Positions 1-7,854 of a stretch of DNA of 64,000 bases are shown here, one piece after another; position 1 is the stretch's first letter, and each line of letters starts with the position of its first letter. Under the pieces are notes generated by a model. That model saw only the letters and a program-made list of their open reading frames with translations, ran no database searches and was not told the DNA's origin. The DNA lies in NCBI GenBank assembly GCA_016711215.1, contig JADJTL010000004.1, positions 186,001 through 250,000 on the forward strand. The letters run 5' to 3'. This DNA comes from Pseudomonadota bacterium. GTDB lineage: Bacteria; Myxococcota_A; Polyangia; GCA-2747355. A program made the translations under genes and the position numbers.

Positions 1-450
1 TACCTGGTGACGCTGCGGGCGAACGCGCCGGAGCTTGCCCGCTGGGGTGCGCGGTGGCGGCGCAGCGGAGGCGAGCGCGTCGCCGATCTGGACTGGCTAG
101 CGCGCCGCCGTCCGGTGTTCGTCGAGTACGACCTCAATCTCGGCGCCGACGTCGTCCAGCGCTTGTGGCCGGCGGGCATGCTCCTGGCCTATCGCCCACC
201 GCGCGCGGCGCTGCCGGACGCTAGCGCCCACGAGCGGCGCATCGCGCGCTGGCTGCGGCAGGTCGGAGAACCTGACGAGCTGGAGACGCGGCGTGCCCTG
301 AGCTGGTGGCAGTACCTGCTCGCACGCTTCGCCTGCCGTCGAGGCCTGGTGCCCTTGGCTCGTTTTCACCTGGCGCAGGCGCTGACGCTGGCGCCGCAGG
401 CGCGCACGCTCTTGGCCCTGCGGGCGCGCTGCCTGCCGCTGCTGCGCTGA
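1..450 (+). CDS. C-terminal part of an unknown protein, 5' end outside the window
   Basis: The frame is open from base 1 (Y-L-V-T-L-R...) and ends at TGA 448-450, so the start lies upstream of the window. About 149 residues are visible. A segment reading RPVFVEYDLNLGADVVQRLW looks like the soluble C-terminal part of large membrane glycosyltransferase-like proteins (DUF2723 type). The last 50 residues form a helix pair resembling a TPR (LARFHLAQALTLAPQARTLL). Function is not determined; the DUF2723 link is a weak resemblance from memory. Alternatively it is the tail of another TPR-bearing membrane protein. Confidence 0.5.
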   Translation, partial: YLVTLRANAPELARWGARWRRSGGERVADLDWLARRRPVFVEYDLNLGADVVQRLWPAGMLLAYRPPRAALPDASAHERRIARWLRQVGEPDELETRRALSWWQYLLARFACRRGLVPLARFHLAQALTLAPQARTLLALRARCLPLLR

Positions 451-797
451 GGGCGCGGTGCCGACCGGCGCGGCGCGGGGCGCGGCCCTCGAAGGGGGCA
501 GCGAGCAGCCCGTGACTTTCGCGGTGCTCGCGCCTTGGTTGCGGTGTGAACGGCGTGCGTGACGCGACCTTGTGGTGGGTGATGGCGAGGTGGAGGCGGG
601 CGCCTCGGCGCTGCGCTCCACGGTTCCCGGGCGCCCAGCTCGCGGCCCCCAGGGCCACGCTGTTGTGGTCGCCAGCCCTGCCGGTTCTCCCCCAATTTGA
701 GGCTATCGTGAGGCTATCGTGAGCCGTCGCGTGCCGTCGTCAATCTTCAGACCATTGACCGGCAAGGAAGAGCCGCTTGATTGACCTGCTTGGTCCT
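451..797. other. Intergenic, between a plus-strand and a minus-strand gene end
   Basis: No convincing gene. The two genes converge here. Two direct copies of an 11-base unit (gaggctatcgt) lie at about 701-722. I see no classical hairpin followed by a T-tract. Antisense frames that run into this gap overlap the partial gene and have no family resemblance. Confidence 0.5.
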
Positions 798-2726
798 CTA
801 GAGCCCGAAGCGGGTGAGCTTCTTGTGGAGGCCTTCGCGGGTGATGCCGAGCGTGGCCGCGGTGCGCGTCTTGTTATGGCCATGGGCGGCCAGTGCGGCG
901 ACGAGCAGATCGCGCTCGAGGTGCTCCATCATCTCCTTCAAGGTGCCGCTCGTCGGCAGCTCGGACGTTGGGAGGAGCGCGCCGCCCTGGAGGGCGGGTG
1001 AGAGCTGCTCGGGCTCGACGCATGCGCCATCGTCGACGAGGATCGCCAGCCGCTGCATCTCGTTTTCCAGCTCGCGAATATTGCCCGGCCAGCGATAGGC
1101 GCGCAGCAGCGCGAGCGCTCGTGCCGAGATCGTCGGCGCCGGCTTGCGCAGCTCCGCCGCATAGCGTTCGAGGAAGCGCTCGGCGAGCAATGGAATGTCG
1201 TCGCCGCGCTCGCGCAGCGGCGGCAGCGTGACGGGGAAGACCACCAGGCGATAGTAGAGGTCCTGGCGGAAGCGACCGCTCTTGACCTCCTCCTCCAGGT
1301 TGCGGTGGGTGGCGCAGACGATGCGCGCGTCGACCTTGCGGCTGCGCGTCGCGCCGAGCGGGCGAACCTCACCGTCCTGCAACACCCGGAGCAGCTTGGC
1401 CTGGAGCGCCGCCGGCATCTCGCCGATCTCGTCGAGCAGGAGCGTGCCGCCGTCGGCCAGCTCGAAGAGGCCCTTCTTCTCCTGCTCAGCGCCGGTGAAC
1501 GCGCCCTTCTTATGACCGAAGAGCTCACTCTCGAGCAGCGTCTCGGGCAAGGCCGCGCAGTTCTGGGCGACGAAGAGCTTGTCGCGCCGGCGGCTCTGCT
1601 CGTGAATGGCGCGGGCGACGAGCTCCTTGCCGGTGCCCGTCTCACCGCCGATGCAAACGGTGACGCGCGTGTCGATCACGCGCGTGAGCTGCTGCAACAC
1701 CTGCTGCAGGGCGGCCGACTGACCGAACATCTGCTCGAAGGTCGGCCGCGGCTCGCGCGTACGCAGATAGTGATTCTCCTGCTCGGCGCGCTCGCGGGCC
1801 AGGCGCAGCTGCTCGTAGAGTCGCGCATTCTCCAGCGCCAGGGCGGCCGGCTCGCCGAGCAAGAGCAACAACTCGAGGTCGCGCTCGCTGAAGATGCCGC
1901 CGCCGCCGCCGCCGCGGTTGTCCGCCGCGATCACGCCCATCAGCTGCTCGCCGCGCCACAGCGGCGCCGCGAGGGTCGAGCGGATCTGGGCGCCCATGAT
2001 GCTCTCGCTGCGACCGAGGTCATCGGCCGCATGCGCTGCCAGCACGGCGCTGCGTTGCTCGAGCACACGCTGCAGCAGCGCGCGGCTCGTCGCGACGACC
2101 TCGGTCGCGGGCTCCGCGCCGCGTGTCCGAGCGCAGGCGGGGACCAGTCGCCCTTCGCCGGGGCGCCCCTCCTCGAGCAAGATCGCGATGTGCGTGGCGC
2201 GAGGCAGCAACGCGAGCGTTGCCTGCGCGGTGGCCTCGAGTACGGCGCTGAGCTGTGGTTGGCTGTCGAGCAGCCGCACGGCCCGATAGAGCGTCGCGAG
2301 GTCGCTGCTGCGTGCGACCTCGCCGGTGAGGCGCCCGAGCTCCGACAGCGCGCGGGTGGCGTGCACGCGTACGGTGTGGTCGGGCCCAGGCGCGGCGGCC
2401 GCGGCGATCGTGCAGCGCAGGATCACCGGCGCGCTGGGGTCACCGAGCAGCAGCTCGTCGCCATTCTGGAGCAGCACCTCGCGCTGGCCGGTCCCGTCGA
2501 GCGCGATGCGTTCGCTGCCGCGCGCCAGCGACGAGCCGTTGGTCGAGCGCAGATCACGGTAGATGTAGCGATCCTGCTCGCGGAAGATCAGCCCGTGCTC
2601 GGCAGAGAGGTGCGCGTCCTCCAGGCGAAGATCGGCCTCCGGCGCGCGCCCGATCAAGAGCTGCCTGGTGTCGGCCTCGTGTACCCGGCCGCGTTCCGCG
2701 CCGTCCAGCACCTCGAGGCGGATCAT
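798..2726 (-). CDS. FHA-GAF-AAA+ sigma54-dependent transcriptional activator
   Basis: A 642-residue bacterial enhancer-binding protein. The N-terminal FHA domain (about 1-105; IGR at 25-27, then LSAEH and STNGS) should bind phosphothreonine. A GAF-like sensor follows (about 145-300). The AAA+ domain (about 330-560) has Walker A GGETGTGKE, the sigma54-contacting loop GAFTGA and Walker B GGTLLLDEIGE. The C-terminus is a Fis-type helix-turn-helix (NKTRTAATLGITREGLHKKL). All motifs needed for ATP-driven sigma54 activation are intact. FHA-linked activators are typical of myxobacteria, where they connect Ser/Thr kinases to transcription. It lies 4 bases after the lipoprotein gene on the same strand, so it is probably the last gene of the bactofilin operon. 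The regulated promoters are unknown. Confidence 0.93.
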   Translation of the reverse strand: MIRLEVLDGAERGRVHEADTRQLLIGRAPEADLRLEDAHLSAEHGLIFREQDRYIYRDLRSTNGSSLARGSERIALDGTGQREVLLQNGDELLLGDPSAPVILRCTIAAAAAPGPDHTVRVHATRALSELGRLTGEVARSSDLATLYRAVRLLDSQPQLSAVLEATAQATLALLPRATHIAILLEEGRPGEGRLVPACARTRGAEPATEVVATSRALLQRVLEQRSAVLAAHAADDLGRSESIMGAQIRSTLAAPLWRGEQLMGVIAADNRGGGGGGIFSERDLELLLLLGEPAALALENARLYEQLRLARERAEQENHYLRTREPRPTFEQMFGQSAALQQVLQQLTRVIDTRVTVCIGGETGTGKELVARAIHEQSRRRDKLFVAQNCAALPETLLESELFGHKKGAFTGAEQEKKGLFELADGGTLLLDEIGEMPAALQAKLLRVLQDGEVRPLGATRSRKVDARIVCATHRNLEEEVKSGRFRQDLYYRLVVFPVTLPPLRERGDDIPLLAERFLERYAAELRKPAPTISARALALLRAYRWPGNIRELENEMQRLAILVDDGACVEPEQLSPALQGGALLPTSELPTSGTLKEMMEHLERDLLVAALAAHGHNKTRTAATLGITREGLHKKLTRFGL

Positions 2727-2730
2727 CGGA

Positions 2731-3414
2731 TCATCGCAGCCGCCAGACCAGCTCGGTGTCGCCGAGCGGGCCAGACATGCTGAGTTTCAAAGCCCATGTC
2801 TCGGCGGCGACCAGTGGGCGCCCATCGGGCAGCGTCCGGGGGAACTCGACGCGATAGAGCTGGTAGAAGGCGCCGAGGTGCGGAAGCATGGCGCGCTCCG
2901 TGCTGAGGATGCGCCGCTCAGCAACGATTCGGTCGGCGTTGACCTGCTCGCCGCGATCGTTGCTCAACGCCAGGCGCCACTGCGAACGTGGGCGGTCGAA
3001 GTCGTTCCACGTGCGGTCGTGGGTAGCGGCGACGACGAAGAGGCTGTAGCCGCGCGCGCGCTGCGCCGCGAACTCCCGCTCGAGTGCTCGGCGTGCTGAT
3101 GCGGGGAGGCGAAAGAGCGCCGTCCATCGGGCGAGATAGGCGGCGTCGAAGTCCTTGGATCGCAGCGTCGCGTAGACGCGCAGGGTCGTTCCCAACTCCT
3201 GCAGCACGGTGATCGCCTGATATCGTGTCCAGCGCTTCAGCACCGCGCGGTACTCCGCCGCGGTGTAGGGTTTGTCGGGGCCGCTGCGCAGCGAGACGAT
3301 CGGACTGGGCGCTGCGCAGGAGCTGAGGGCGCTGAGGCTCGCCAGCAGCCAGAGCGTGCGCAGCGCGGCCGACGAGCGCCGGGGCTGCCGCACGAGCTTG
3401 AGCGGGTGCGTCAA
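2731..3414 (-). CDS. Putative outer-membrane or periplasmic lipoprotein, unknown function
   Basis: 227 residues. A basic n-region and a hydrophobic stretch end in the lipobox LSSC (cysteine near residue 33), so the product is probably a lipoprotein. The mature part is mixed alpha/beta with no motif I recognise. The start ATG overlaps the stop of the preceding bactofilin gene by 4 bases (ATGA), and the stop is 4 bases before the sigma54 activator, so all three are probably co-translated. The context suggests a role at the envelope linked to the bactofilin scaffold; that is inference only. Confidence 0.75.
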   Translation of the reverse strand: MTHPLKLVRQPRRSSAALRTLWLLASLSALSSCAAPSPIVSLRSGPDKPYTAAEYRAVLKRWTRYQAITVLQELGTTLRVYATLRSKDFDAAYLARWTALFRLPASARRALEREFAAQRARGYSLFVVAATHDRTWNDFDRPRSQWRLALSNDRGEQVNADRIVAERRILSTERAMLPHLGAFYQLYRVEFPRTLPDGRPLVAAETWALKLSMSGPLGDTELVWRLR

Positions 3415-4064
3415 CGGCGCTTGACGCGGCTCTTCTTGCCGGCCGCGGTCGGGGGACGCGGGACCTTGACCTGGGTGGCGCTCGCGCCCGTGCTGCGGCC
3501 GGCCTCGACGGCGGGGGCCGGCGTTGCGGGCGCGGCTGGGCTCGGTGCCGCCGTGCGGCTCGGCGCCGCCGTGCGCTCGGGCTCGGCATTGCGCTCGCGT
3601 CGCAGCGCGGTCGGCGTGACGGGCACTGTGGCGATACCGACACGGTGCCGCGGCGGCGGGCTCGGCTGCGGCGCCAGTGGCGCCGCACGGCTGCTCCCGA
3701 GCCCCGGTCGTGCGCGGCTGTCGCTGCCCGTGGTCGCGCCGGGGCCGGCCGTCACGTTGCCGCGCAGCGCCGCACCATCGGCCATCACGAGCTGCGGACA
3801 GCTCACGTCGCCGAGCAGCTTGCCCTGCTCTCCGATGCGGACGGACTCGCTGGCGCTGACGTTGCCCACCAGCGTACCGCCGACCAGCACACGAGCAGCC
3901 TGCACGTCTGCGACCACGACCCCCCCGGGTTCGATCACCAGCTCGTCACCGAGCCGGACCGCACCCTCGAGGTGTCCGGCCACGATGAGGCTGTCCTGGC
4001 ACTCGACCTCACCCTTGATCCGCGTCTGGGCGCCGATCACCGTTGCCTGTGCTTGGTTGTTCAT
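3411..4064 (-). CDS. Bactofilin with Pro/Ala-rich, basic C-terminal tail
   Basis: A polymer-forming cytoskeletal protein of 217 residues. Residues about 5-100 form the bactofilin beta-helix, with the repeating 'G.v.g.l.G.v....v.i...' pattern (TRIKGEVECQDSLIVAGHLE, then VLVGGTLVGNVSASESVRIG). Residues about 110-205 are a low-complexity Ala/Pro/Ser/Arg linker, and the end is basic (KKSRVKRR). I chose the ATG at 4064 because a purine-rich AGGGGAAG precedes it by about 8 bases and homology begins there; an in-frame start 45 bases upstream exists. Long positively charged tails in bactofilins often mediate partner or membrane contact (family knowledge). Third of three adjacent bactofilin genes, overlapping the lipoprotein gene by 4 bases. 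Confidence 0.92.
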   Translation of the reverse strand: MNNQAQATVIGAQTRIKGEVECQDSLIVAGHLEGAVRLGDELVIEPGGVVVADVQAARVLVGGTLVGNVSASESVRIGEQGKLLGDVSCPQLVMADGAALRGNVTAGPGATTGSDSRARPGLGSSRAAPLAPQPSPPPRHRVGIATVPVTPTALRRERNAEPERTAAPSRTAAPSPAAPATPAPAVEAGRSTGASATQVKVPRPPTAAGKKSRVKRR

Positions 4065-4111
4065 TGGGCTGCTTCCCCTGTACCCGCGCGTGGTGAGGCC
4101 CTTGAGCACGA

Positions 4112-4426
4112 CTACGCGCCCATCTCGATCGTGCCACGGAAGGTGGCGCCCTCAGCGATCACCACGCGCGCAGCCTTGATGTCGCCGATCAGGCAGGCGT
4201 TCGGTCGCAGCTCGACCTTCCGGCGTGCCACCACGTTGCCCTTGACCTGTCCGCTGATCACCGCGGAGTCAGCCTCGATCTCGGCCTCGACCCTCGCCGA
4301 GGCCTCGACCACGAGGCCTCGACTGAGCTGCAGCGCGCCGCGGATCGTGCCCTCGACGACGAGGTCTTCGTCGGCGCTGAGCTCGCCGTCGATCACCAGG
4401 GCAGGGCCGATTACCGTGGTCGCCAT
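4112..4426 (-). CDS. Bactofilin, minimal core form
   Basis: 104 residues that are almost only the bactofilin beta-helical core. The protein begins MATTVIGPALVIDGELSADE and shows successive strand-turn repeats (DLVVEGTIRGALQLSRGLVV, GQVKGNVVARRKVELRPNA), ending at TFRGTIEMGA. It lacks both the long N- and C-terminal tails of its neighbour, so it could act as the bulk filament subunit. It sits 47 bases upstream of the tailed bactofilin and 123 bases downstream of the third paralogue. That spacer holds GC-rich inverted repeats around gcgcgctagcgcgc at about 4543-4558. Confidence 0.92.
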   Translation of the reverse strand: MATTVIGPALVIDGELSADEDLVVEGTIRGALQLSRGLVVEASARVEAEIEADSAVISGQVKGNVVARRKVELRPNACLIGDIKAARVVIAEGATFRGTIEMGA

Positions 4427-4549
4427 AAGAAACCCCTCTCGATCGTCGCTGCCGCGGGCGCAAGGCCAACGCAGCTTCGGCCCGCCGCCTCTGCCGTCCG
4501 CGATACCGCGGCGCCCAATCGCGCGCTTGCGCGCAAAGGCAGTCGCGCG

Positions 4550-4897
4550 CTAGCGCGCGGTGAGACCCGGCGGTAAGTCGATGTCCATCTCGAGGCGGCC
4601 GGTGAAGGCGGCGCCTTCCTCGATGACGATCCGCGCCGCCTGCAGCGACCCGTCAAAGCGCGCGCCGGCCGCGATCGTCACCGGGCCGCGGGCGCGGACC
4701 TCGCCCCGTAGGGCGCCACGCAGGGTCAGCTCACCGACCTCGACCTCGGCCTCGACGATGGCCGCCGCTTCGATCAGCAGCGAGCGCTCGAGCGCGATCG
4801 CGCCCTCGACCCGCCCTTCGACGATTAGATCCTCACCGCCCGAGATCGTGCCGCGAACCGTCACTGTCTTGCCGATGACGCAGGGTTGTTCCGCCAT
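4550..4897 (-). CDS. Bactofilin, first gene of the triplet
   Basis: 115 residues starting MAEQPCVIGKTVTVRGTISG. Bactofilin core repeats run to near the end (EDLIVEGRVEGAIALERSLL, LTLRGALRGEVRARGPVTIA). An open frame extends upstream to about 5146, but the ATG at 4897 is preferred: it has GGAG about 10 bases upstream, family similarity begins there, and the upstream part is low-complexity. Its leader is an unusual pair of tandem arrays (4898-4957), one of which contains the ribosome-binding purines. As first gene of the bactofilin run its promoter is probably in 4950-5100, though no clear -35/-10 is visible. Confidence 0.9.
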   Translation of the reverse strand: MAEQPCVIGKTVTVRGTISGGEDLIVEGRVEGAIALERSLLIEAAAIVEAEVEVGELTLRGALRGEVRARGPVTIAAGARFDGSLQAARIVIEEGAAFTGRLEMDIDLPPGLTAR

Positions 4898-4957
4898 GCT
4901 CGCTCTCCGCTCGCTCTCCGCTCGCTCCCGGTTCGTGCCCGGTTCGTGCCCGGTTCG
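4898..4957. repeat. Two adjacent 11-bp tandem arrays in a bactofilin leader
   Basis: Plus-strand units are gctcgctctcc (three copies, 4898-4929, last imperfect) and ggttcgtgccc (about 2.5 copies, 4930-4957). On the coding (minus) strand the first array supplies repeated GGAGAGCGAGC blocks, so the ribosome-binding site of the first bactofilin lies inside the array. Copy-number change would alter the leader without touching the protein. Confidence 0.85.
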
Positions 4958-5106
4958 GTCCATCGTCGCCCTCTGCCGGGCCGCGGCGCCGCGCGGAGGG
5001 GCGCGGACTCGCGAGCGGCCTTTGCCGCGTTTCGCCGGGCGAATGGAGGCGTCGGAAGCTAGCAGCGGGCCAAAGCGACTGTCAAGCGCGCGCCAGCGCA
5101 GGGGCG

Positions 5107-6717
5107 CTAGAAGAGGTAATTCGCACCGAGCGAGAAGATATCCCAATGGCTGCGATAGCTGCCGGCGTTGATGATGCGCCCCGAGCCATCGGCGGACATC
5201 TGGGCCAGCCGCGCCCCACCCGGCTGGTCGGCCGGAGGAACCTCGAGGCGCTCCTGATAGAGGTGCGCATAGGCCACCGATAGGTCGACCCGCTGACCGA
5301 GCCGCATCGTGCCGCCGAGGTGCAGCCCGAGCCGGCGAACGGGCAGGAAGTCGATGTTGGCCAGCGCCGGATCGAGACCGCGGGTTTCGTACGAGAGCCC
5401 GCCGCGCAGCGCACAGCGATCGCGCGCCACGGTGTAGTCGCCGCCGAGGCGCAGCGAGAGCTGATCCCGCCAGCCGCGCGGCACTCGGAAGGCGTTGTCC
5501 ACAGGAACGTCGAGCGTCAGTACCTTCCCATCGGTCAGTCTCTGGCGGGTCGTCAAGGTCAGATCGGCGGGAGGCCGGAGCACGACCTCGTCGACGCGGC
5601 CGTTGCGCTCGAAGACGGCGTCAAGCTCGAGGTCCCAGCGTTCGTCGTGCAGTGCATCGCGCGTCCGCCGCGCCTCGCCTCGCAGGGGCGCGGTCGCCCG
5701 CCGCGCAACATAGCGGATCGCTGCGGTGGCCTGCCAAGGCAAGGGGAAGTGCAGGCTCAGATCCTCGAGGCGGTCGTCGGTCGGGATACTGCTGCCGGGC
5801 TCGCTAGAGCCGTAGTCACCGAAGCGCATGTCGATGTTGGCCGAGCCGCGCAGGTCGTCCGACCAGCGCAGGGTCGCCGCCAGCTCGATGTCGCGCCTCG
5901 GCGTCGCGTGGACCCCGGCGATCACTGCGGGCACGAAGCGATCCGCTCCGCGAATGCGCGCGCGCCCGTCCAACGACGGGTTCTCGCCCCCCGTGGTGAC
6001 GCCGTAGCTCAATCCATCAAGGCTGAAGATCCCCCACTGCAGCGTGGCGCCGACGCGAAGCCAGGGCGCGGCCTGCCAGCTCAGCCCGGCGCTCGGGCTC
6101 AGGGCGAAGCCGCCCGCGCTCAGCGCCAGATAGCGCAGGGGGTTGGGTCGCGCCGCGCCGGAAGGAGAGCGCACGGTGCCGTCGCGATCACCCCACTGCA
6201 CCGAGCCGGTGTTGGCGGGCAGCAGCAGCCCGAACCCGAGGCCGAGGCGCGGTCCGAGGGCCAGGCTGGCGACGATCGCTGGGGCCGGAATCGGCGCGCC
6301 CGTGTTGCAGACCCGCGGGAAGGACTCGAGGGCGTAGCCGCCCTGCGACGGCAGGCGCTCACTGTCGCCAAAGCGACTGAAGTCGCGGACCGTGACGTTG
6401 TCGGTGTAGCTGCCGCTGCGCTGCACGCAGGCGTCGAAGAAGGCGAGGTGGCTATTGATCAGCAGGGCACGCTGCCCGGTGCTGCCGATCAGGGCCGGGT
6501 TGTAGCTCAAGGCCATGGCGTCGTCGCCGCGGGCGGCGAAGGCTGCTGCGCGGCCGAGTGCCCGCGTGCCCGGTCCCGGATAGTCGAGCCCTCCAGCGAC
6601 CGCGCGCCGCGCGGCGACGCAGGCGACGAGCCCAGCGAGGGCGAACCGGATCAGCCGGATCAGCCGGATCAGCCGGATCAGGGCGCTGGCGGACCGAGGT
6701 GGGGGTGACGGCATCAT
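5107..6717 (-). CDS. FadL/OmpP1-like outer-membrane transport protein
   Basis: 536 residues. A signal-peptide-like N-terminus is followed by GGLDYPGPGTRALGRAAAFA and DDAMALSYNPAL, the signature N-terminal region of FadL/TodX channels for hydrophobic compounds. The rest alternates hydrophobic and polar residues with many Trp, Tyr and Gly, as in beta-barrels, and ends NYLF with a terminal aromatic residue as outer-membrane proteins do. Residues 13-24 are a perfect Leu-Ile-Arg repeat encoded by a 9-bp tandem array directly before the hydrophobic core, which makes the signal peptide unusual. Two ATGs (6717, 6714) are possible. Divergent from the lipoprotein gene at 6820. Substrate unknown. Confidence 0.85.
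   Translation of the reverse strand: MMPSPPPRSASALIRLIRLIRLIRFALAGLVACVAARRAVAGGLDYPGPGTRALGRAAAFAARGDDAMALSYNPALIGSTGQRALLINSHLAFFDACVQRSGSYTDNVTVRDFSRFGDSERLPSQGGYALESFPRVCNTGAPIPAPAIVASLALGPRLGLGFGLLLPANTGSVQWGDRDGTVRSPSGAARPNPLRYLALSAGGFALSPSAGLSWQAAPWLRVGATLQWGIFSLDGLSYGVTTGGENPSLDGRARIRGADRFVPAVIAGVHATPRRDIELAATLRWSDDLRGSANIDMRFGDYGSSEPGSSIPTDDRLEDLSLHFPLPWQATAAIRYVARRATAPLRGEARRTRDALHDERWDLELDAVFERNGRVDEVVLRPPADLTLTTRQRLTDGKVLTLDVPVDNAFRVPRGWRDQLSLRLGGDYTVARDRCALRGGLSYETRGLDPALANIDFLPVRRLGLHLGGTMRLGQRVDLSVAYAHLYQERLEVPPADQPGGARLAQMSADGSGRIINAGSYRSHWDIFSLGANYLF
6646..6681. repeat. 9-bp tandem array encoding Ile-Arg-Leu repeats
   Basis: Four perfect copies of ccggatcag on the plus strand. 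The unit length is a multiple of three and it lies in frame in the FadL-like gene, giving four repeats of the tripeptide Leu-Ile-Arg in the n-region of the signal sequence. Slippage would change the length and charge of the signal peptide without breaking the frame. Confidence 0.9.
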
Positions 6718-6819
6718 CGAGTGGAACCGGGCCGCATCGTAGCAGAGCCCGTCGCGGCGCGATGCAAGCGCGATGCAAGGCAGCTTGCGAGCGGCGGGTC
6801 TGTGCTAGGGTCCGGCGCT

Positions 6820-7854
6820 ATGAACTCCTTCGCGCTGCAGCATCGCGTCGCCCTCCGACGCCGGTATCACTCGCCGGCCCCGCGGCACGCCGCAGGCGGT
6901 GGGGCGCGGCCGAGCCTGGGCGCCCTGGCGCCGGCCCTGTCGGCCGCCGCCGCGCTGGTCCTGCTGCTCTCGCTGAGCGGCTGCAGTGGTGACGCCAAGC
7001 TGCGCGCGGATGCGAGCACGACGCTGATCGACCAGGGCCCGACGCTGCGCTGCCCGAGCGCGGGCCCGACGCCGCTGGCGCAGCAACATGGTGCATGTTG
7101 CTACCGCCGCGCCAACGCCGACCGCCAAGCTCGGCCCGAGTATCGGGTGGCAGGGCTGCAGTTCAACCAGCCGCAGAGCCTCGCGAACACGCTGCTGACC
7201 AGCATCACCACCAATTCGATCGACGAAGAGCGCTTCAACTGGCTCTTTGCGCTCGAGGGTGCCGACGATGACGGCCCGCTCACGATCCGCACGGGGAGCG
7301 CGCGCAGGCAGAGCGACGGGAGCTTCAGCTTTACCCACGGGACGGGTGGCCTCGGCGGGGGCATCGACTGGGAGCCGATCACCATCGAGGGCTCGCTGCT
7401 CGGTGCAACCTGGCAGGGTGGGCCGGCGTCGCGGCCCGTGGCGCTGGTGATCTTCAACCCCGACGGCGAGCACGTCGATGCCGAGCTGCCGATCCGCGAG
7501 CTGCGCATCATCCGCGCCGTGATGGCCGCCGACCGTGATTGCATCGGTCGGCGGCTGCTGACGAGCTACGACACCGAGGACGGCGAGATCAGCGGCTATC
7601 TGACCTTGGAGGACGCGGGCAAGGTCTTCGTCGGCATCGGCGGTCTCGACCCGATTCGGCTCTGCATGGTGTTGCTGGGTAGCCCGGCTGCCAGCGGCGA
7701 GTGCACGGCGCTTCCCCGCAAGGACTGGACCTTCCCACCCGATGCGCGCTGCGACGCGGGCGGCTGCCAAGCCGGTGGTTGCGATCCGCTCAGCGACTGC
7801 AACGCCTGGGTCGTGCGCGGGACCTTCGCCGCGCAGGGCGTCGAGGTCGAGTGA
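6820..7854 (+). CDS. Lipoprotein of unknown function
   Basis: 344 residues from the ATG at 6820. An upstream in-frame start at 6721 would add 33 residues without family support and move the signal sequence inward. The N-terminus has Arg/His residues, a hydrophobic stretch and the lipobox LSGC (Cys near residue 48). The mature protein has about ten cysteines, two of them adjacent in GACCYRR, and clusters near the C-terminus (DARCDAGGCQAGGCDPLSDC), suggesting disulfides. No known domain recognised. The stop overlaps the next gene's GTG, so the two are translationally coupled. Confidence 0.75.
   Translation: MNSFALQHRVALRRRYHSPAPRHAAGGGARPSLGALAPALSAAAALVLLLSLSGCSGDAKLRADASTTLIDQGPTLRCPSAGPTPLAQQHGACCYRRANADRQARPEYRVAGLQFNQPQSLANTLLTSITTNSIDEERFNWLFALEGADDDGPLTIRTGSARRQSDGSFSFTHGTGGLGGGIDWEPITIEGSLLGATWQGGPASRPVALVIFNPDGEHVDAELPIRELRIIRAVMAADRDCIGRRLLTSYDTEDGEISGYLTLEDAGKVFVGIGGLDPIRLCMVLLGSPAASGECTALPRKDWTFPPDARCDAGGCQAGGCDPLSDCNAWVVRGTFAAQGVEVE

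Noticed and set aside
1305..2783. Open frame of 492 codons on the plus strand across the sigma54 activator
   Set aside because: It is antisense to the FHA-GAF-AAA+ gene; composition is His/Arg/Leu-rich without domains, as expected from GC-rich antisense frames.
5320..6708. Open frame of 462 codons on the plus strand
   Set aside because: Antisense to the FadL-like gene, His/Arg/Gln-rich, no Shine-Dalgarno or family similarity.
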